Assembly: GCF_007827555.1 (NCBI RefSeq)
Contig: NZ_VISS01000003.1
Location: 114,221-178,220 of the forward strand
Reading direction: 5' to 3'
Source of the DNA: Aeribacillus composti
Lineage (GTDB): Bacteria > Bacillota > Bacilli > Bacillales > Aeribacillaceae
DNA length: 64,000 bases
Shown: positions 9,409 through 17,774 of the stretch, one piece after another
How the letters are laid out: every line of letters begins with the position of its first letter
Numbering within the stretch: position 1 is the first letter of the stretch
The notes under the pieces: generated by a model
What the model was told of the DNA's origin: nothing
The model's database searches: none
What the model saw: the letters and a program-made list of their open reading frames with translations, nothing else
Position numbers and translations under genes: made by a program

Positions 9409-9934
9409 AAATTATCCATCTCCTTTAGTAAACTAGTACTTTTTTCTAATACATTATGAATGTACCTTATGCTGTTTTTATGAACTGTTATGAAAATTTA
9501 GAAATTTTAAAGTAAACGGTTTCAATTTTCTTCACTAACTGTCGAACATTCCTTCACCTTTGGACAAATTAAATTCTTTAGCTTGATAAATGCCAGCGTC
9601 GGCGCCAAGGAAAGGGGGAAGAGTTCATGACATCTTTTATTTTCGCTTTTTGCATAAATATAAAAATATTCCAAACATACTAGTTGGTTTTTACTGTAAT
9701 TTCAATTATATAACACTTTTGTTTGTTATTGAATATATTTTTTTATTTTTGTTCTTTATGTTATTTCCTACCTCTGTCCTAATCAAAGAGGTGAACGCAA
9801 CTTTAGCATCAATGTTTGAATTTTTGACAGATGCTCAGCTTATTTCGAACTTCTTTACAAAGTCTTATTTCCCGCTTTAATTGATAGAATTTTCATTATA
9901 TAATGAAAATAACATTTTTTCAGGAGGGTACATA
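9409..9934 (+). other. Divergent promoter region between rhaA and the thioesterase
   Basis: An AT-rich stretch holding the cre-like box (9510-9525) and the ribosome binding sites of the two divergent genes. A 96-codon frame at 9590-9880 has no ribosome binding site and a composition typical of random AT-rich DNA, so I do not call it a gene. Confidence 0.5.
9510..9525 (-). promoter_or_regulatory. cre-like site (CcpA) upstream of rhaA
   Basis: Read on the minus strand the box is TTGAAACCGTTTACTT, matching 15 of 16 positions of the Bacillus consensus WTGNAANCGNWWNCAW. It lies 102 bases upstream of the rhaA start codon, a normal position for catabolite repression. Inferred from the motif only. 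Confidence 0.6.
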
Positions 9935-10369
9935 ATGGAAGGATTCCGTTTTTCACACCGCCTGCGGGTGCGCTACTCAGAAATTGACGGACAAAAAATT
10001 GTCTTTAACGCCCATTACTTGACATATATTGACGTTGCGGTTATTGACTATTTTGAGGAAGTGTTTGGGCGGGATCTCGAGGAGCTTGCCCAAGAAAATA
10101 TATTTGATATTGCAATGGTCAAATCAACGCTGGAATATAAAAAGCCAGCCCGTTTTAAAGATATGCTTGAGATCTGGTGCCGAACATCACGAATTGGCGG
10201 CTCTAGCCTGACAATGGAGTTTATCATCACAAAAGCGGGAGAAAAAGACCCGCTGGTTCAGGCTGAAGTGATCTATGTCAATTATGATACCGCCGCTGGA
10301 AAATCGAGAGCGATTCCTGATTTCGTCCGTCAGCGAATTAAAGAATACGAACCGGGAGTCAGCCTATAA
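9935..10369 (+). CDS. Acyl-CoA thioesterase (4HBT/YbgC-like hotdog protein)
   Basis: 144 aa; the start is fixed by CAGGAGGG seven bases upstream of the ATG at 9935. The hotdog-fold signature is RVRYSEIDGQKIVFNAHYLTY, where the Asp is the expected catalytic acid and the position usually held by Gly in DxxGxVxxxxY varies. VDVAVIDYFEE-like and YVNYDTAAGKSRAIP segments continue the fold. Such enzymes hydrolyse short or aromatic acyl-CoA thioesters in the cytoplasm. It stands alone, ended by a good terminator. Substrate unknown. Confidence 0.85.
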   Translation: MEGFRFSHRLRVRYSEIDGQKIVFNAHYLTYIDVAVIDYFEEVFGRDLEELAQENIFDIAMVKSTLEYKKPARFKDMLEIWCRTSRIGGSSLTMEFIITKAGEKDPLVQAEVIYVNYDTAAGKSRAIPDFVRQRIKEYEPGVSL

Positions 10370-10396
10370 ACGAAATACAATCGTTTAGACCTATAG

Positions 10397-10434
10397 CTGA
10401 CTCCTTGCGCCCTTCAGACAAGGGGTCAGTTTTT
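10397..10434 (+). terminator. Terminator of the thioesterase gene
   Basis: Stem CTGACTCCTTG / CAAGGGGTCAG (one G-T pair) with an 11-base loop and a run of five T. The T-run already overlaps the last codons of the convergent SMR gene. Confidence 0.8.
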
Positions 10435-10768
10435 ATAAAACTTTATCTGGACTTTTTGGAGCATTTAATAAAGTCACCCCGCCAATGATCAATACTAGAC
10501 CAACTAATGTAATAATATTAAATGGGTCCCGCCATACTAGAACACCAATTAACGCTGTAAAAGCTGTCCCCAGCCCCGACCAAATCGCGTAGGCCAAGCT
10601 TAACGGAACTGTCTTAAGACATAACGACAAACAATAAAAAGATAATCCATAACCAACTATAACACCAATGGAAGGGAAAAAACTTGTAAATCCATCTGAC
10701 AATTTAAGCATTGTCGTACCAAATACTTCGCTGATAATAGAAATTCCTAATGCGATATAACCTTTCAT
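10433..10768 (-). CDS. Small multidrug resistance (SMR) transporter, second of a pair
   Basis: 111 aa with four predicted transmembrane helices. The essential Glu14 lies in SIISEVFG, and the GYGLSFYCLSLCLKTVPLSLAYAIWSGLGTA stretch is the SMR signature around helices 2-3. Paired genes of this sort usually make a heterodimeric proton-driven pump for cationic drugs, as EbrA and EbrB do in B. subtilis. It follows its paralogue by 22 bases, with its own AGGAGG site, so they are one operon. The closer resemblance is to EbrAB than to YkkCD, but I did not align them. Confidence 0.9.
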   Translation of the reverse strand: MKGYIALGISIISEVFGTTMLKLSDGFTSFFPSIGVIVGYGLSFYCLSLCLKTVPLSLAYAIWSGLGTAFTALIGVLVWRDPFNIITLVGLVLIIGGVTLLNAPKSPDKVL

Positions 10769-10790
10769 ACAATTGCCTCCTCTCTCATCG

Positions 10791-11114
10791 TTAATGAGAA
10801 CTGCTGAGTTTCAAAACAACCACTCCACAAATGATTAGAACTAAGCCTAAACATTTTTTAAGATCAATACTTTCTTTATAAAAGATAACACCGACTAATG
10901 CAGTTAAAGCCGTACCGAAGCCTGACCATATCGCATAAGCCGTACCAAGCGGTATTGCTTTTAGAGATAAAGATAAGAGATAAAAAGCTGCGCCATACCC
11001 CATTACGACTCCGATGGAAGGAAACAACTTTTTAAATCCATTTGATACTTTCAGCATTGAACTTGCAAATACTTCACTTATGATGGCTACTGCCAAAATT
11101 ACATATTCCTTCAT
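10791..11114 (-). CDS. Small multidrug resistance (SMR) transporter, first of a pair
   Basis: 107 aa from the ATG at 11114, which has AGGAGG nine bases upstream; a longer frame to 11219 lacks a site. Glu14 is present in AIISEVFA, followed by MLKVSNGFKKLFPSIG and the GYGAAFYLLSLSLKAIPLGTAYAIWSGFGTALTALVG signature, split across helices 2-3. The final helix ends KLSSSH. It is co-transcribed with the next SMR gene and is probably the other half of a heterodimer. No guanidine riboswitch of class I, II or III could be recognised upstream, so quaternary drugs are a likelier substrate than guanidinium. Confidence 0.9.
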   Translation of the reverse strand: MKEYVILAVAIISEVFASSMLKVSNGFKKLFPSIGVVMGYGAAFYLLSLSLKAIPLGTAYAIWSGFGTALTALVGVIFYKESIDLKKCLGLVLIICGVVVLKLSSSH

Positions 11115-11462
11115 GTGAATCCTCCTAAAACTTAACGGTCCTTCGCACTTTTGTCCTTTTTGATATAACAATTTGATAGTCTTCGAAAAATACGTTTTGA
11201 CTGACCTGATAAAATCCAATCCATCGCTTACTCACAGTCATACACGCAGACTCTCGTCTTTTCACCAGCAACTAGTACAAAATACTAAAAAATCATGTCC
11301 GCAACATTACGTGGAGAAGAGTTAGAAAAAAAGGAATTCCAGAAAGGTCCAAGGAGATTTTTACAATGGATCTAACGTCTAATCAATAAATGGATCCCCT
11401 TGAAAATGGCCACCCACACTATAAATGGTAAGTTCATCGTTTGATGAACTTGAACTTCGTAA
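11115..11462. other. Gene-free stretch upstream of the SMR pair
   Basis: Contains a hairpin AAGTTCATC-N4-GATGAACTT (11430-11451) just past the broken gene and a small GAGA-loop hairpin (AGAC-GAGA-GTCT on the minus strand, near 11250-11262). I see no gene and no known riboswitch class. Confidence 0.4.
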
Positions 11463-11975
11463 TCATACATTTCTAAAAGATTTTTTAAATATCAAAGAAA
11501 TTTTTTTCGCTGTCAGAATGACCTCTTTTCCATTACTAATCGTTATCGTTTTAAATGCAAGAGTAGAGTTTATATGAAAGCTGTTCTGGCTATAAACCAT
11601 TCGAAGCTCTTTAAAAATAGATTTTTTCTTATGAAGTGACAAATTTTTAATTCGTACAATTTCTTTTCCGTCTGGTTGAAGCACAACAAAGGCGTTTTGT
11701 ATGAAATGTTCTTTTGTAGATATTGCCTTATATTCTTCTTTTCCAGAAAAAAACGAATACTTTCCAATTGGAAAACTCCATTTAGGATGAAGCAACACTT
11801 CTTCATCAGTCTGTATTTCACGGATACGAGTTTTCGTTAAATCCATAAATGTATCTTTAAAAAATAAACGAATAAGTCATTTTTTCTCTCCATCTTTGTC
11901 AAATCCTTTATACTGCTTCCCATTAATTGAAAAAGAATTTCCTTCTACGCATATTTTATCACAGGTTTTCATCAT
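11463..11975 (-). pseudogene. Unknown 170-codon gene interrupted by one in-frame TGA
   Basis: The frame opens at ATGATG (11970-11975) behind a fair site, AGAGGAAG, and reads MMKTCDKICVEG and onward for 32 codons to a TGA at 11877-11879. The same frame then continues without a further stop for 138 codons to 11463. If the TGA were TGG (Trp), the product would be one continuous 170-aa protein. The ATG at 11846 that opens the downstream part has no ribosome binding site. The protein is basic and strand-rich (FPIGKYSFFSGKEEYKAIS, ISNGKEVILTAKKISLIF). It vaguely resembles tubby-like YxjI proteins, but I cannot assign a family. Read as a nonsense-mutated gene. Confidence 0.5.
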
Positions 11976-12080
11976 TCTTTCTTCCTCTTATCTATCCACC
12001 TTCTCCCCCCTCACCCTTCGACTCCCATACAGCTACAAGGTTTCGAGAGAATAGTAGATATCATCTATTTTCCACAAAAG

Positions 12081-12121
12081 AAGAAGCCGAACATTCGCCT
12101 GGTGATCAAGTTCGACTTCTT
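12081..12121 (-). terminator. Hairpin after the SDR pseudogene
   Basis: Arms AAGAAGCCGAAC and GTTCGACTTCTT (one mismatch) around a 17-base loop. On the minus strand a CTTTT tract follows. It sits where the short-chain dehydrogenase transcript would have ended. Confidence 0.5.
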
Positions 12122-12186
12122 GGACACTTTTTTAAACATGAAAATAAAGATCCACACTGCCGTGCATATCGAGCTATCGCTTCCCG

Positions 12187-12708
12187 TTAGCGGTACTCGG
12201 AAGCATTCGCTGGCTTTCCAGCATCCTGCACTTCTCCGATATATCGCCAGGCATCTGGCTGTGAGCCATCAAGATCATAAAAACTATACACTTGCGCGAG
12301 CTGACCGCTTGACACAGATTGACCGTTCCAGCGAGCAACCTTCGGATCACCGGCTAAAGCGGCCGACAAAATGCGGCGTTTTCGAGATGATGAATTGGGG
12401 TTCCTTCACAAGGGCATCACGCCAGTTTTCTTCTGTCACACCATAGTGATCAAGCATAATGTCAGAACGCATCCAGCCCGGAGTCATGCTACGGCGGTGC
12501 ATTGATATGGTAAATGCTTATGGGCTAAAGACTTTGCCATACGAACGACAGACATCTTGGCTAGATCGTAGAACAGTGATAAACGGTTGTTTTTCTCGTT
12601 GTATTCTGCCGTGCCATCCGTTATCTCAGCGACCAGCCCGTTCTTATTTCGGATTAACAGGGGGAATGCAAAGTGGCGCGTCAAATACTCTATCTGCAGA
12701 GGCATCAA
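12187..12708 (-). pseudogene. Short-chain dehydrogenase/reductase remnant
   Basis: The reading frame can be followed through three pieces. First, 12708-12486 encodes LLIRNKNGLVAEITDGTAEY and FYDLAKMSVVRMAKSLAHKH, the SDR region with the Y-x3-K active site. One base is lost near 12485 and the frame resumes as LTPGWMRSDIMLDHYG. A second indel near 12370 leads into LAGDPKVARWNG, YSFYDLDGSQPDAWRY and GKPANASEYR, then TAA at 12187. The N-terminal Rossmann half is missing. It is therefore a truncated, twice frameshifted oxidoreductase. The ruined ArsR gene upstream may have been its regulator. Confidence 0.75.
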
Positions 12709-12809
12709 AAGAACGTTTCATCGTTAAGGTTATTGTAGATGTACTAACCATTCTCATCACCCTTTACAAAATAATGAATTTGTTGCAAATACTTTATTTT
12801 TTTCTCCTT

Positions 12810-13115
12810 TTTGCTTTATTCAGCTCATGTTCAAGAACGTCAAACTGTCTGTTCCAAAAATGTTCATAAAATCGAAGCCATCTTTAGCAGTAGAAAACGA
12901 TTTGGAGGTAAGACGACAAATATGCGTTCGTCCTTGCATAGTCCTTTCAAACAGGGTTGACCGTTCTAATGTTTTGATATGCTTAGCAAAGCTGCTAAAG
13001 ACATATCAAAAAGGTTCCGCCAATTCCCATACTGTTCGGTCATGAGAGGCAAGTAGACGAATTATTTCTCTTCGCGTCAGATCAGCTTAGGCTTGAAAGA
13101 TGTTGTCTAGTAAGT
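12810..13115 (-). pseudogene. ArsR-family transcriptional regulator remnant
   Basis: Conceptual reading on the minus strand gives LDNIFQA, a TAA where Leu is expected, then ADLTRREIIRLLASHDRTVWELAEPF. A frameshift then gives DMSLAA, another gives FAKHIKTLER, and then QGRTHICRL and the C-terminal tail. This is the winged helix-turn-helix of the ArsR group that pairs with SRPBCC or oxidoreductase genes. Three lesions are visible and no start codon survives. It lies just upstream of the broken SDR gene in the same orientation. Confidence 0.7.
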
Positions 13116-13246
13116 ATAGAACTTGAATTTATTCAACTATTAGTTTAACTATTTCTGTACAGTAATTACTTTTAAGTTCAGATGCATGATAGTAATTCTT
13201 TTTTATATCCTTGCCGTTAAAACCGGATATTTTTCTGTACAATCAT

Positions 13247-13368
13247 GGGGCTGTCCAGAAAGTCAGATCCCCATTGAAAACAAAAAATCATAAACACCGA
13301 TATATCAACGTTTCTAAAACATTAATGGGGGCGTCCATAAGCCGTAAAAACGACTTATTAGACACCCC
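13247..13368. mobile_element. MITE-like element, copy 1
   Basis: About 122 bases with imperfect terminal inverted repeats: GGGGCTGTCCAGAAAGTC at the left and, read inward from the right, a GGGTGTCTAATAAGTC end. No coding capacity. A second copy, inverted, lies at 62231-62351; by eye they agree at most positions, including the central GATATATCAACGTTTCTAAA. The ends look like those of larger GGGGCTGTC-ended transposons, so it is probably mobilised in trans. No clear target duplication. Confidence 0.65.
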
Positions 13369-13474
13369 CATCACCTATTTTGTTAAATTTCTCCTTTTTA
13401 GCAGGTGAAACGCTTATAAGAAGTGAATTCATTATATGAGAAAAAATGGTGGATAGCATATAAGGAGAGATATA

Positions 13475-14770
13475 ATGAAATTTTTTACAAAAGAATGGTA
13501 TGACAAAATGCAGAAGGCGCACCTGCTTACAATTCCCGAGTCTGATGAAGAATGGATGGATTTTATCAAAAGCTTTGAAGAAGACGGCGAGGATGTTTAC
13601 GACTATTTGCGGCAAGATCTTGAATCTATTAAAGACGAATTATTGCAAACATTGCCGGAAACATTTCATCCCTATATTCTGGACGGCACCATTAATCAGC
13701 CGACACTGCCAAAGGAAGTGCGGGACGAACTCATCATTTGGTTGAAGGCTAAAATTGAGGAATGCGAAAAAGTGTTAGATGAAGCGAATAATCATTTTGA
13801 ACATATTCGCGAAAATCTGCCGGAAGAGCTGATCAGCATTTTGGAAGATGGATTACATGACGCAGAATTACAATATATCCATCGCGATTACGATGCACTC
13901 AGATTAACGTTAAATGGGGAAGGCAGTTTCAGCAAGGGGGATGCCATCGTTATTGAGATTACTGGAATCAAGGAGGAACAATCCGAAATACCTTTAACAC
14001 CAGGTATGTTTTGGCTTTATGAAGAAGGGGATCTTAATAACAAAAGCTTCATCTTAAGTGTTTTATTTGACAATCCGATGACGGAATGGAAGGTAGCTGC
14101 AAAACAATTTTCCATTACCCATTTTTATAAAACACAAATTTTTCACCACGATCAGGAATTTGAGAAGGAAAATCATAGCCGCCATAAAGCAAAAAAAGAG
14201 AGACATAGTCTTCCTTACAAACTGCCGGATCAGTATGCGTCTTTCGTGACTGCTTTACACGAAGGAGAAGCGGAGAAAATGTATTTTTTAACGGAAAAGG
14301 AAGCTATAGAAATCGACCGCTTTTTATCTCTTGAGGAATTGAAATTAGAAGGCAGCGTCATCCCGATTGCAGTTTGTACCAATGGAAATATTGTCCTTCA
14401 CCTTGAAACTCGGAAAATATTTTATCTTGGTGCAAATACAGAGGAGCTAGCTGAAAACTTTGAAAAATTTTTAGAAGGACTTTATTCAAAACAGTTCGTG
14501 GATGAAATGCCCCTATTATCAGAGCCGTTACCGACGGAAGAATTGGAAAGCGCACTGTTCAGTGAAGACTTAGAGCTGATCATACGTGCATGGAACACCA
14601 TTGTTCAAGAACCAGAAAAACATATACCATTAATAGAAAAAACTCTCCCATATTCTTTACAGCATGAAAATGAAGAGATACAACTAATCGGTGAAGTGTA
14701 TATGGACCATATTCTTTCCTTCAACATTTTGTCTGAGCAATTCATCAATAAACTGAGAAAAAGCACTTAG
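13475..14770 (+). CDS. DUF4085-like protein with SMI1/KNR4-like C-terminal region
   Basis: 431 aa behind AAGGAGAGA. It begins MKFFTKEWYDKMQ, the opening typical of DUF4085 proteins of Bacillaceae, followed by an acidic, coiled-coil-rich N-terminal half (residues about 1-130) and a strand-rich middle. The region around residues 255-345 (ITFLTEKEAIEIDRFLSL-like, then IPIAVCTNGNIVLHLETRKIFYLGAN) resembles the SMI1/KNR4 fold found in many immunity proteins. No signal peptide or membrane helix, so cytoplasmic. It stands alone beside a MITE-like element. Function unknown; immunity or regulatory binding is a guess. Confidence 0.75.
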   Translation: MKFFTKEWYDKMQKAHLLTIPESDEEWMDFIKSFEEDGEDVYDYLRQDLESIKDELLQTLPETFHPYILDGTINQPTLPKEVRDELIIWLKAKIEECEKVLDEANNHFEHIRENLPEELISILEDGLHDAELQYIHRDYDALRLTLNGEGSFSKGDAIVIEITGIKEEQSEIPLTPGMFWLYEEGDLNNKSFILSVLFDNPMTEWKVAAKQFSITHFYKTQIFHHDQEFEKENHSRHKAKKERHSLPYKLPDQYASFVTALHEGEAEKMYFLTEKEAIEIDRFLSLEELKLEGSVIPIAVCTNGNIVLHLETRKIFYLGANTEELAENFEKFLEGLYSKQFVDEMPLLSEPLPTEELESALFSEDLELIIRAWNTIVQEPEKHIPLIEKTLPYSLQHENEEIQLIGEVYMDHILSFNILSEQFINKLRKST

Positions 14771-14888
14771 GAACGAATGCTAAAAAGGCAAGGCTCTTTC
14801 TAAATGATCCTGCTCCATACCCCATCGAATGAATTTGTACAACAAACTTATGGTTCCGGGGCTCATGACCTTTTCACCGCTTCTACTA

Positions 14889-15005
14889 ATCGAGTAGGAG
14901 GGGGTGACTAACCCCCGACCTCTCACACCACCGTACGTACCGTTACTTCTGCCTTCACGGCTCGGGGCTTTCACCCTAGAGATTATTACACTCTGCCGGG
15001 CGTAC
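14889..15005 (-). mobile_element. Collapsed group IIC intron (5' end joined to 3' end)
   Basis: On the minus strand the segment starts GTACGCCCGGCAGAGTG, continues through AATCTCTAGGGTGAAAG and GAGCCGTGAAGGCAGAAG, and then passes directly to ACGTACGGTGGTGTGAGAGG and the terminal CACCCCCTCCTACTCGAT. The first part resembles the 5' domain of bacterial group IIC introns and the last part their domain V/VI end, as I remember them. The reverse transcriptase and most of the ribozyme are gone. It sits directly after a hairpin and T-run, the preferred target of group IIC introns. Confidence 0.65.
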
Positions 15006-15045
15006 AAAAATAGCAGCACAGACTTGGCCGTAGTCTGTGCTGCTA
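15006..15045 (-). terminator. Terminator of the amino-acid ABC operon
   Basis: Perfect 13-base arms TAGCAGCACAGAC and GTCTGTGCTGCTA around a nine-base loop, followed on the minus strand by TTTTT. The intron remnant begins at the very next base. Confidence 0.85.
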
Positions 15046-15169
15046 ATCTTAATATGTTTTATTTAAAACGGATTTGGGGTGTGCTAAAAGTACGTTTTAT
15101 TTGTTGATCAGTTACTATTTATTTTAAGTAGCAAGTGTCAAGTAATCTACTAATAGACAGCGTCCCGGA

Positions 15170-15916
15170 TTATTTCAAACTGCGGTTCAAGAAAGCTTTC
15201 GTTCGTTCAAACTTCGGGTTTGTAAAAATCTCAGTCGGAAGTCCGGATTCGATGATTTCCCCGTTGTCCATGAAAATGACTCGGTTTGCAACCTCCTTGG
15301 CGAACCCCATCTCATGTGTCACCACAATCATCGTCATGTGCTCTTCAGCCAGCTGCTTCATTACTTGCAGTACTTCGCCGGTTAACTCCGGGTCCAAGGC
15401 GGAAGTAGGTTCATCAAACAGCAGGATTTCAGGGTTCATCATAAGCGCACGAGCAATGGCGACTCTTTGTTTTTGACCGCCCGAAAGTTTTGCAGGATAA
15501 GCTGATGCCCGATCGGAGAGCCCGATTTTCTTCAGAAGTTCTGTGCTGCGTCGTTCAATTTCCGCATTTAACTCCTTCTTTACTAGCCTAGGAGCAAGTT
15601 CCAAATTTTCTTTAACCGTGAGGTGAGGAAAGAGATTGAAATGTTGGAAAACCATTCCCATCTTAGAGGTGATCCGCTTAATCTCCTGCGGTTTTGAGTA
15701 AATCCCGTCCTTCACCAAATAATCCCCGGATATACAAATGCTGCCTCCGTCAATTTCCTCAAGATGGACTAGGCTACGGAGCATTGTACTTTTACCAGAG
15801 CCAGATGGTCCGATCACAGCAATTACGTCGTTCTTGTTAACATCAAATGTTATCTGTTTTAATACATCCAACTTGCCATATGATTTTTTGAGGTTGGATA
15901 CTTCAATGAGAACCAC
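15170..15916 (-). CDS. Polar amino-acid ABC transporter ATPase
   Basis: About 248 aa. Walker [11 protein letters not shown] loop [14 protein letters not shown], signature [15 protein letters not shown], Walker [15 protein letters not shown] and the switch His in VVTHEMG are all present, in the GlnQ/HisP order. I prefer the GTG at 15916 because AAGGAG lies eight bases upstream; a GTG two codons earlier is too close to it. It energises import of a polar amino acid together with the permease and binding protein directly upstream. The operon order is binding protein, permease, ATPase. Confidence 0.94.
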   Translation of the reverse strand: MVLIEVSNLKKSYGKLDVLKQITFDVNKNDVIAVIGPSGSGKSTMLRSLVHLEEIDGGSICISGDYLVKDGIYSKPQEIKRITSKMGMVFQHFNLFPHLTVKENLELAPRLVKKELNAEIERRSTELLKKIGLSDRASAYPAKLSGGQKQRVAIARALMMNPEILLFDEPTSALDPELTGEVLQVMKQLAEEHMTMIVVTHEMGFAKEVANRVIFMDNGEIIESGLPTEIFTNPKFERTKAFLNRSLK

Positions 15917-15931
15917 ACTCACTACTCCTTT

Positions 15932-16591
15932 TTAATCAAATTTGAACCGTCGTTCGAGCCACTTAAAGAGAACAGTTAATAAGAGCGTCATGATCAGATA
16001 AATAATGCCTGCGATGAAGAAAGGCACGATTGTAAAATCACGGTTCACAGCAGTCTGTGCATAGTGTAATAATTCTGGTACGGCAACAGCATAGAGCAGT
16101 GCGGTATCCTTAACTAGTGTAACCGATTCGTTAGCGACGGCAGGAAGTGCGATGCGGAACATTTGTGGAAGTATGATTCGCGTCATCGTCTGCCATTTAT
16201 TCAAGCCTAGGACTTGTGATGCCTCATACTGACCTTTATCAATAGCCAGCAAACCGCCGCGGAAAATCTCGGCAAAATATGCAGCATAGTTCAATATAAA
16301 ACCCAAACAAGCTGCGACAAAGCGGTCTAATACCAAATAATCTCCGATCACAGGGATCATCGGCAGTCCAAAACATATAAAAAGCAGCTGAAGCAGCAAT
16401 GGGGTGCCCCGCATCACATATATATAAATCTGTGTAAGCCACGATAAAGGCTTAAACCTGCTTCTTACAGCAAGTGTTAGTATGAAGCCGAGCGGAATTG
16501 ACAACACAATGACGATCAAAAACAAGAGAACCGTCATCTGTGCGCCTAGCAGCATCGGCTTAATGATTGAGTTGAAATAATCTACGGACAT
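15932..16591 (-). CDS. Polar amino-acid ABC transporter permease
   Basis: 219 aa, about five membrane helices, with the HisM/GlnP-type permease domain. The EAA loop that contacts the ATPase is visible as YEASQVLGLNKWQTMTRIILPQ. Other family segments are YVMRGTPLLLQLLF and NYAAYFAEIFRGG. GGAGGAATTC precedes the ATG. One permease gene implies a homodimeric channel. Confidence 0.94.
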   Translation of the reverse strand: MSVDYFNSIIKPMLLGAQMTVLLFLIVIVLSIPLGFILTLAVRSRFKPLSWLTQIYIYVMRGTPLLLQLLFICFGLPMIPVIGDYLVLDRFVAACLGFILNYAAYFAEIFRGGLLAIDKGQYEASQVLGLNKWQTMTRIILPQMFRIALPAVANESVTLVKDTALLYAVAVPELLHYAQTAVNRDFTIVPFFIAGIIYLIMTLLLTVLFKWLERRFKFD

Positions 16592-16650
16592 GAAAGAATT
16601 CCTCCAACAGCAAAACAGGGTTTCTCAAGGAAATCCAAGTTTGGTCTATT

Positions 16651-17421
16651 TTACTTTAATACCTTATTTTCGCCAAACCACTTTTGCGAGATTTCGGCGG
16701 CAGTGCCGTCCTCATTCAGCTCATCGAGAGCTTTTTGCAGTTTATTCAGCAGTTCCTCATTACCCTTTTTAACACCAATTCCATATTCTTCTTGTGCAAG
16801 GGATTCATCGAGCAGTTTATAAGTATCTTTTTCTTTCGACATGTAATATTTAATGACAACTTCATCAATCACTACTGCATCAACACGTTTTAGCTTTAGA
16901 TCCTTCAATGCCAGAACATTGTCGGCATACTCCGTAACCGTCTTGATTTTCGATTTAATCGGATTTTTATCCAACGCATCGGCTGCAGAAGATAGAGATT
17001 GAAGACCAACCACTTTGCCTTCTAGATCATCAAGTTTAGAAATGTTTGAATCAGCAAGTGTGACCACAACTTGTGCATTTTTCATATAAGGCTTTGTAAA
17101 AAGAACCTTCTTTTTGCGCTCCTCCGTAATGGTATACCCGTTCCAAATGAGATCGATCCGTCCGCTGCTTAATTCAGATTCTTTTGTTTTCCAATCGATC
17201 GGCTGAAATTTTACCTTTGTTCCCATTTTTTCGGCAGCTGCCTTGGCGTAGTCAATGTCAAACCCTACAATTTCATTATTCTCATCCCGGAACCCCATAG
17301 GTGCAAATTTATCATCTATTCCAATTACTAGCGTTTTGTCTTTTTCCTCCGATTTGGAGCATCCTATCAGGAGCGAGAATAACGCTGCCATAGTTAGAAT
17401 AAACATTGCTAATCGTTTCAT
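16651..17421 (-). CDS. Amino-acid-binding lipoprotein of an ABC transporter
   Basis: 256 aa from the ATG at 17421, preceded by AAAGGTGG. The lipoprotein signal ends LLIGC with Cys21. The SBP_bac_3 fold is clear: LVIGIDDKFAPMGFRDENNEIVGFDIDYAKAAAEKMG (residues about 33-70), DLIWNGYTITEERKKKVLFTKPY and the C-terminal EISQKWFGENKV. It captures a polar amino acid outside the membrane. Cystine, glutamine and basic amino acids are all possible; the sequence alone does not decide. Confidence 0.93.
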   Translation of the reverse strand: MKRLAMFILTMAALFSLLIGCSKSEEKDKTLVIGIDDKFAPMGFRDENNEIVGFDIDYAKAAAEKMGTKVKFQPIDWKTKESELSSGRIDLIWNGYTITEERKKKVLFTKPYMKNAQVVVTLADSNISKLDDLEGKVVGLQSLSSAADALDKNPIKSKIKTVTEYADNVLALKDLKLKRVDAVVIDEVVIKYYMSKEKDTYKLLDESLAQEEYGIGVKKGNEELLNKLQKALDELNEDGTAAEISQKWFGENKVLK

Positions 17422-17774
17422 ACTGTAGATAACCACCTTTAATTTATTTTCATTTTGTTTTTAACCTATTGCATGTCCAAAAAATTTAAATGTCCCCCAC
17501 TACTAATCACAATTAAACCATCCGTAAATGCATCTGCAATAGTTCGGACAACATTTGCATCAAATAAGCTCAAAAAAGCATAACGATAATTGCTATAAAA
17601 ACGCATCTATGAAGATATCTGCGAGTGTACTTTAATTCGATAATATATTAGAGTAATAAATTAACATAAAATAAAAATAACACAACATAAAAATGAATGT
17701 CAATGGATATTTTTAGTTCATTAGCATACTAAAGTATTTGAGAATCATAGTTTTCTATACATATAATTGTATGT
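17422..17774. other. Intergenic region upstream of the ABC operon
   Basis: Very AT-rich. It should hold the promoter of the ABC operon and the 3' end of the MATE transcript. I see no gene, no T-box or S-box core and no convincing terminator. Confidence 0.4.

Noticed and set aside
9590..9880. 96-codon open frame between rhaA and the thioesterase
   Set aside because: No ribosome binding site, low-complexity Phe/Leu/Ile-rich translation typical of AT-rich noncoding DNA.
11115..11300. Guanidine riboswitch in front of the SMR pair
   Set aside because: The GAGA-loop hairpin and a CTGGT stretch recall class I or II elements, but the conserved cores and the paired ACGR loops are missing.
11877..11879. 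Selenocysteine insertion at the in-frame TGA
   Set aside because: No SECIS-like stem was seen just after the TGA, the local context suits Trp, and no selenoprotein family is recognised.
12102..12446. Open frame on the + strand
   Set aside because: It is the antisense of the SDR pseudogene, whose protein-level similarity lies on the minus strand.
14780..15019. 79-codon frame on the minus strand
   Set aside because: It runs through the collapsed group II intron; the translation is that of structured RNA, not a protein.
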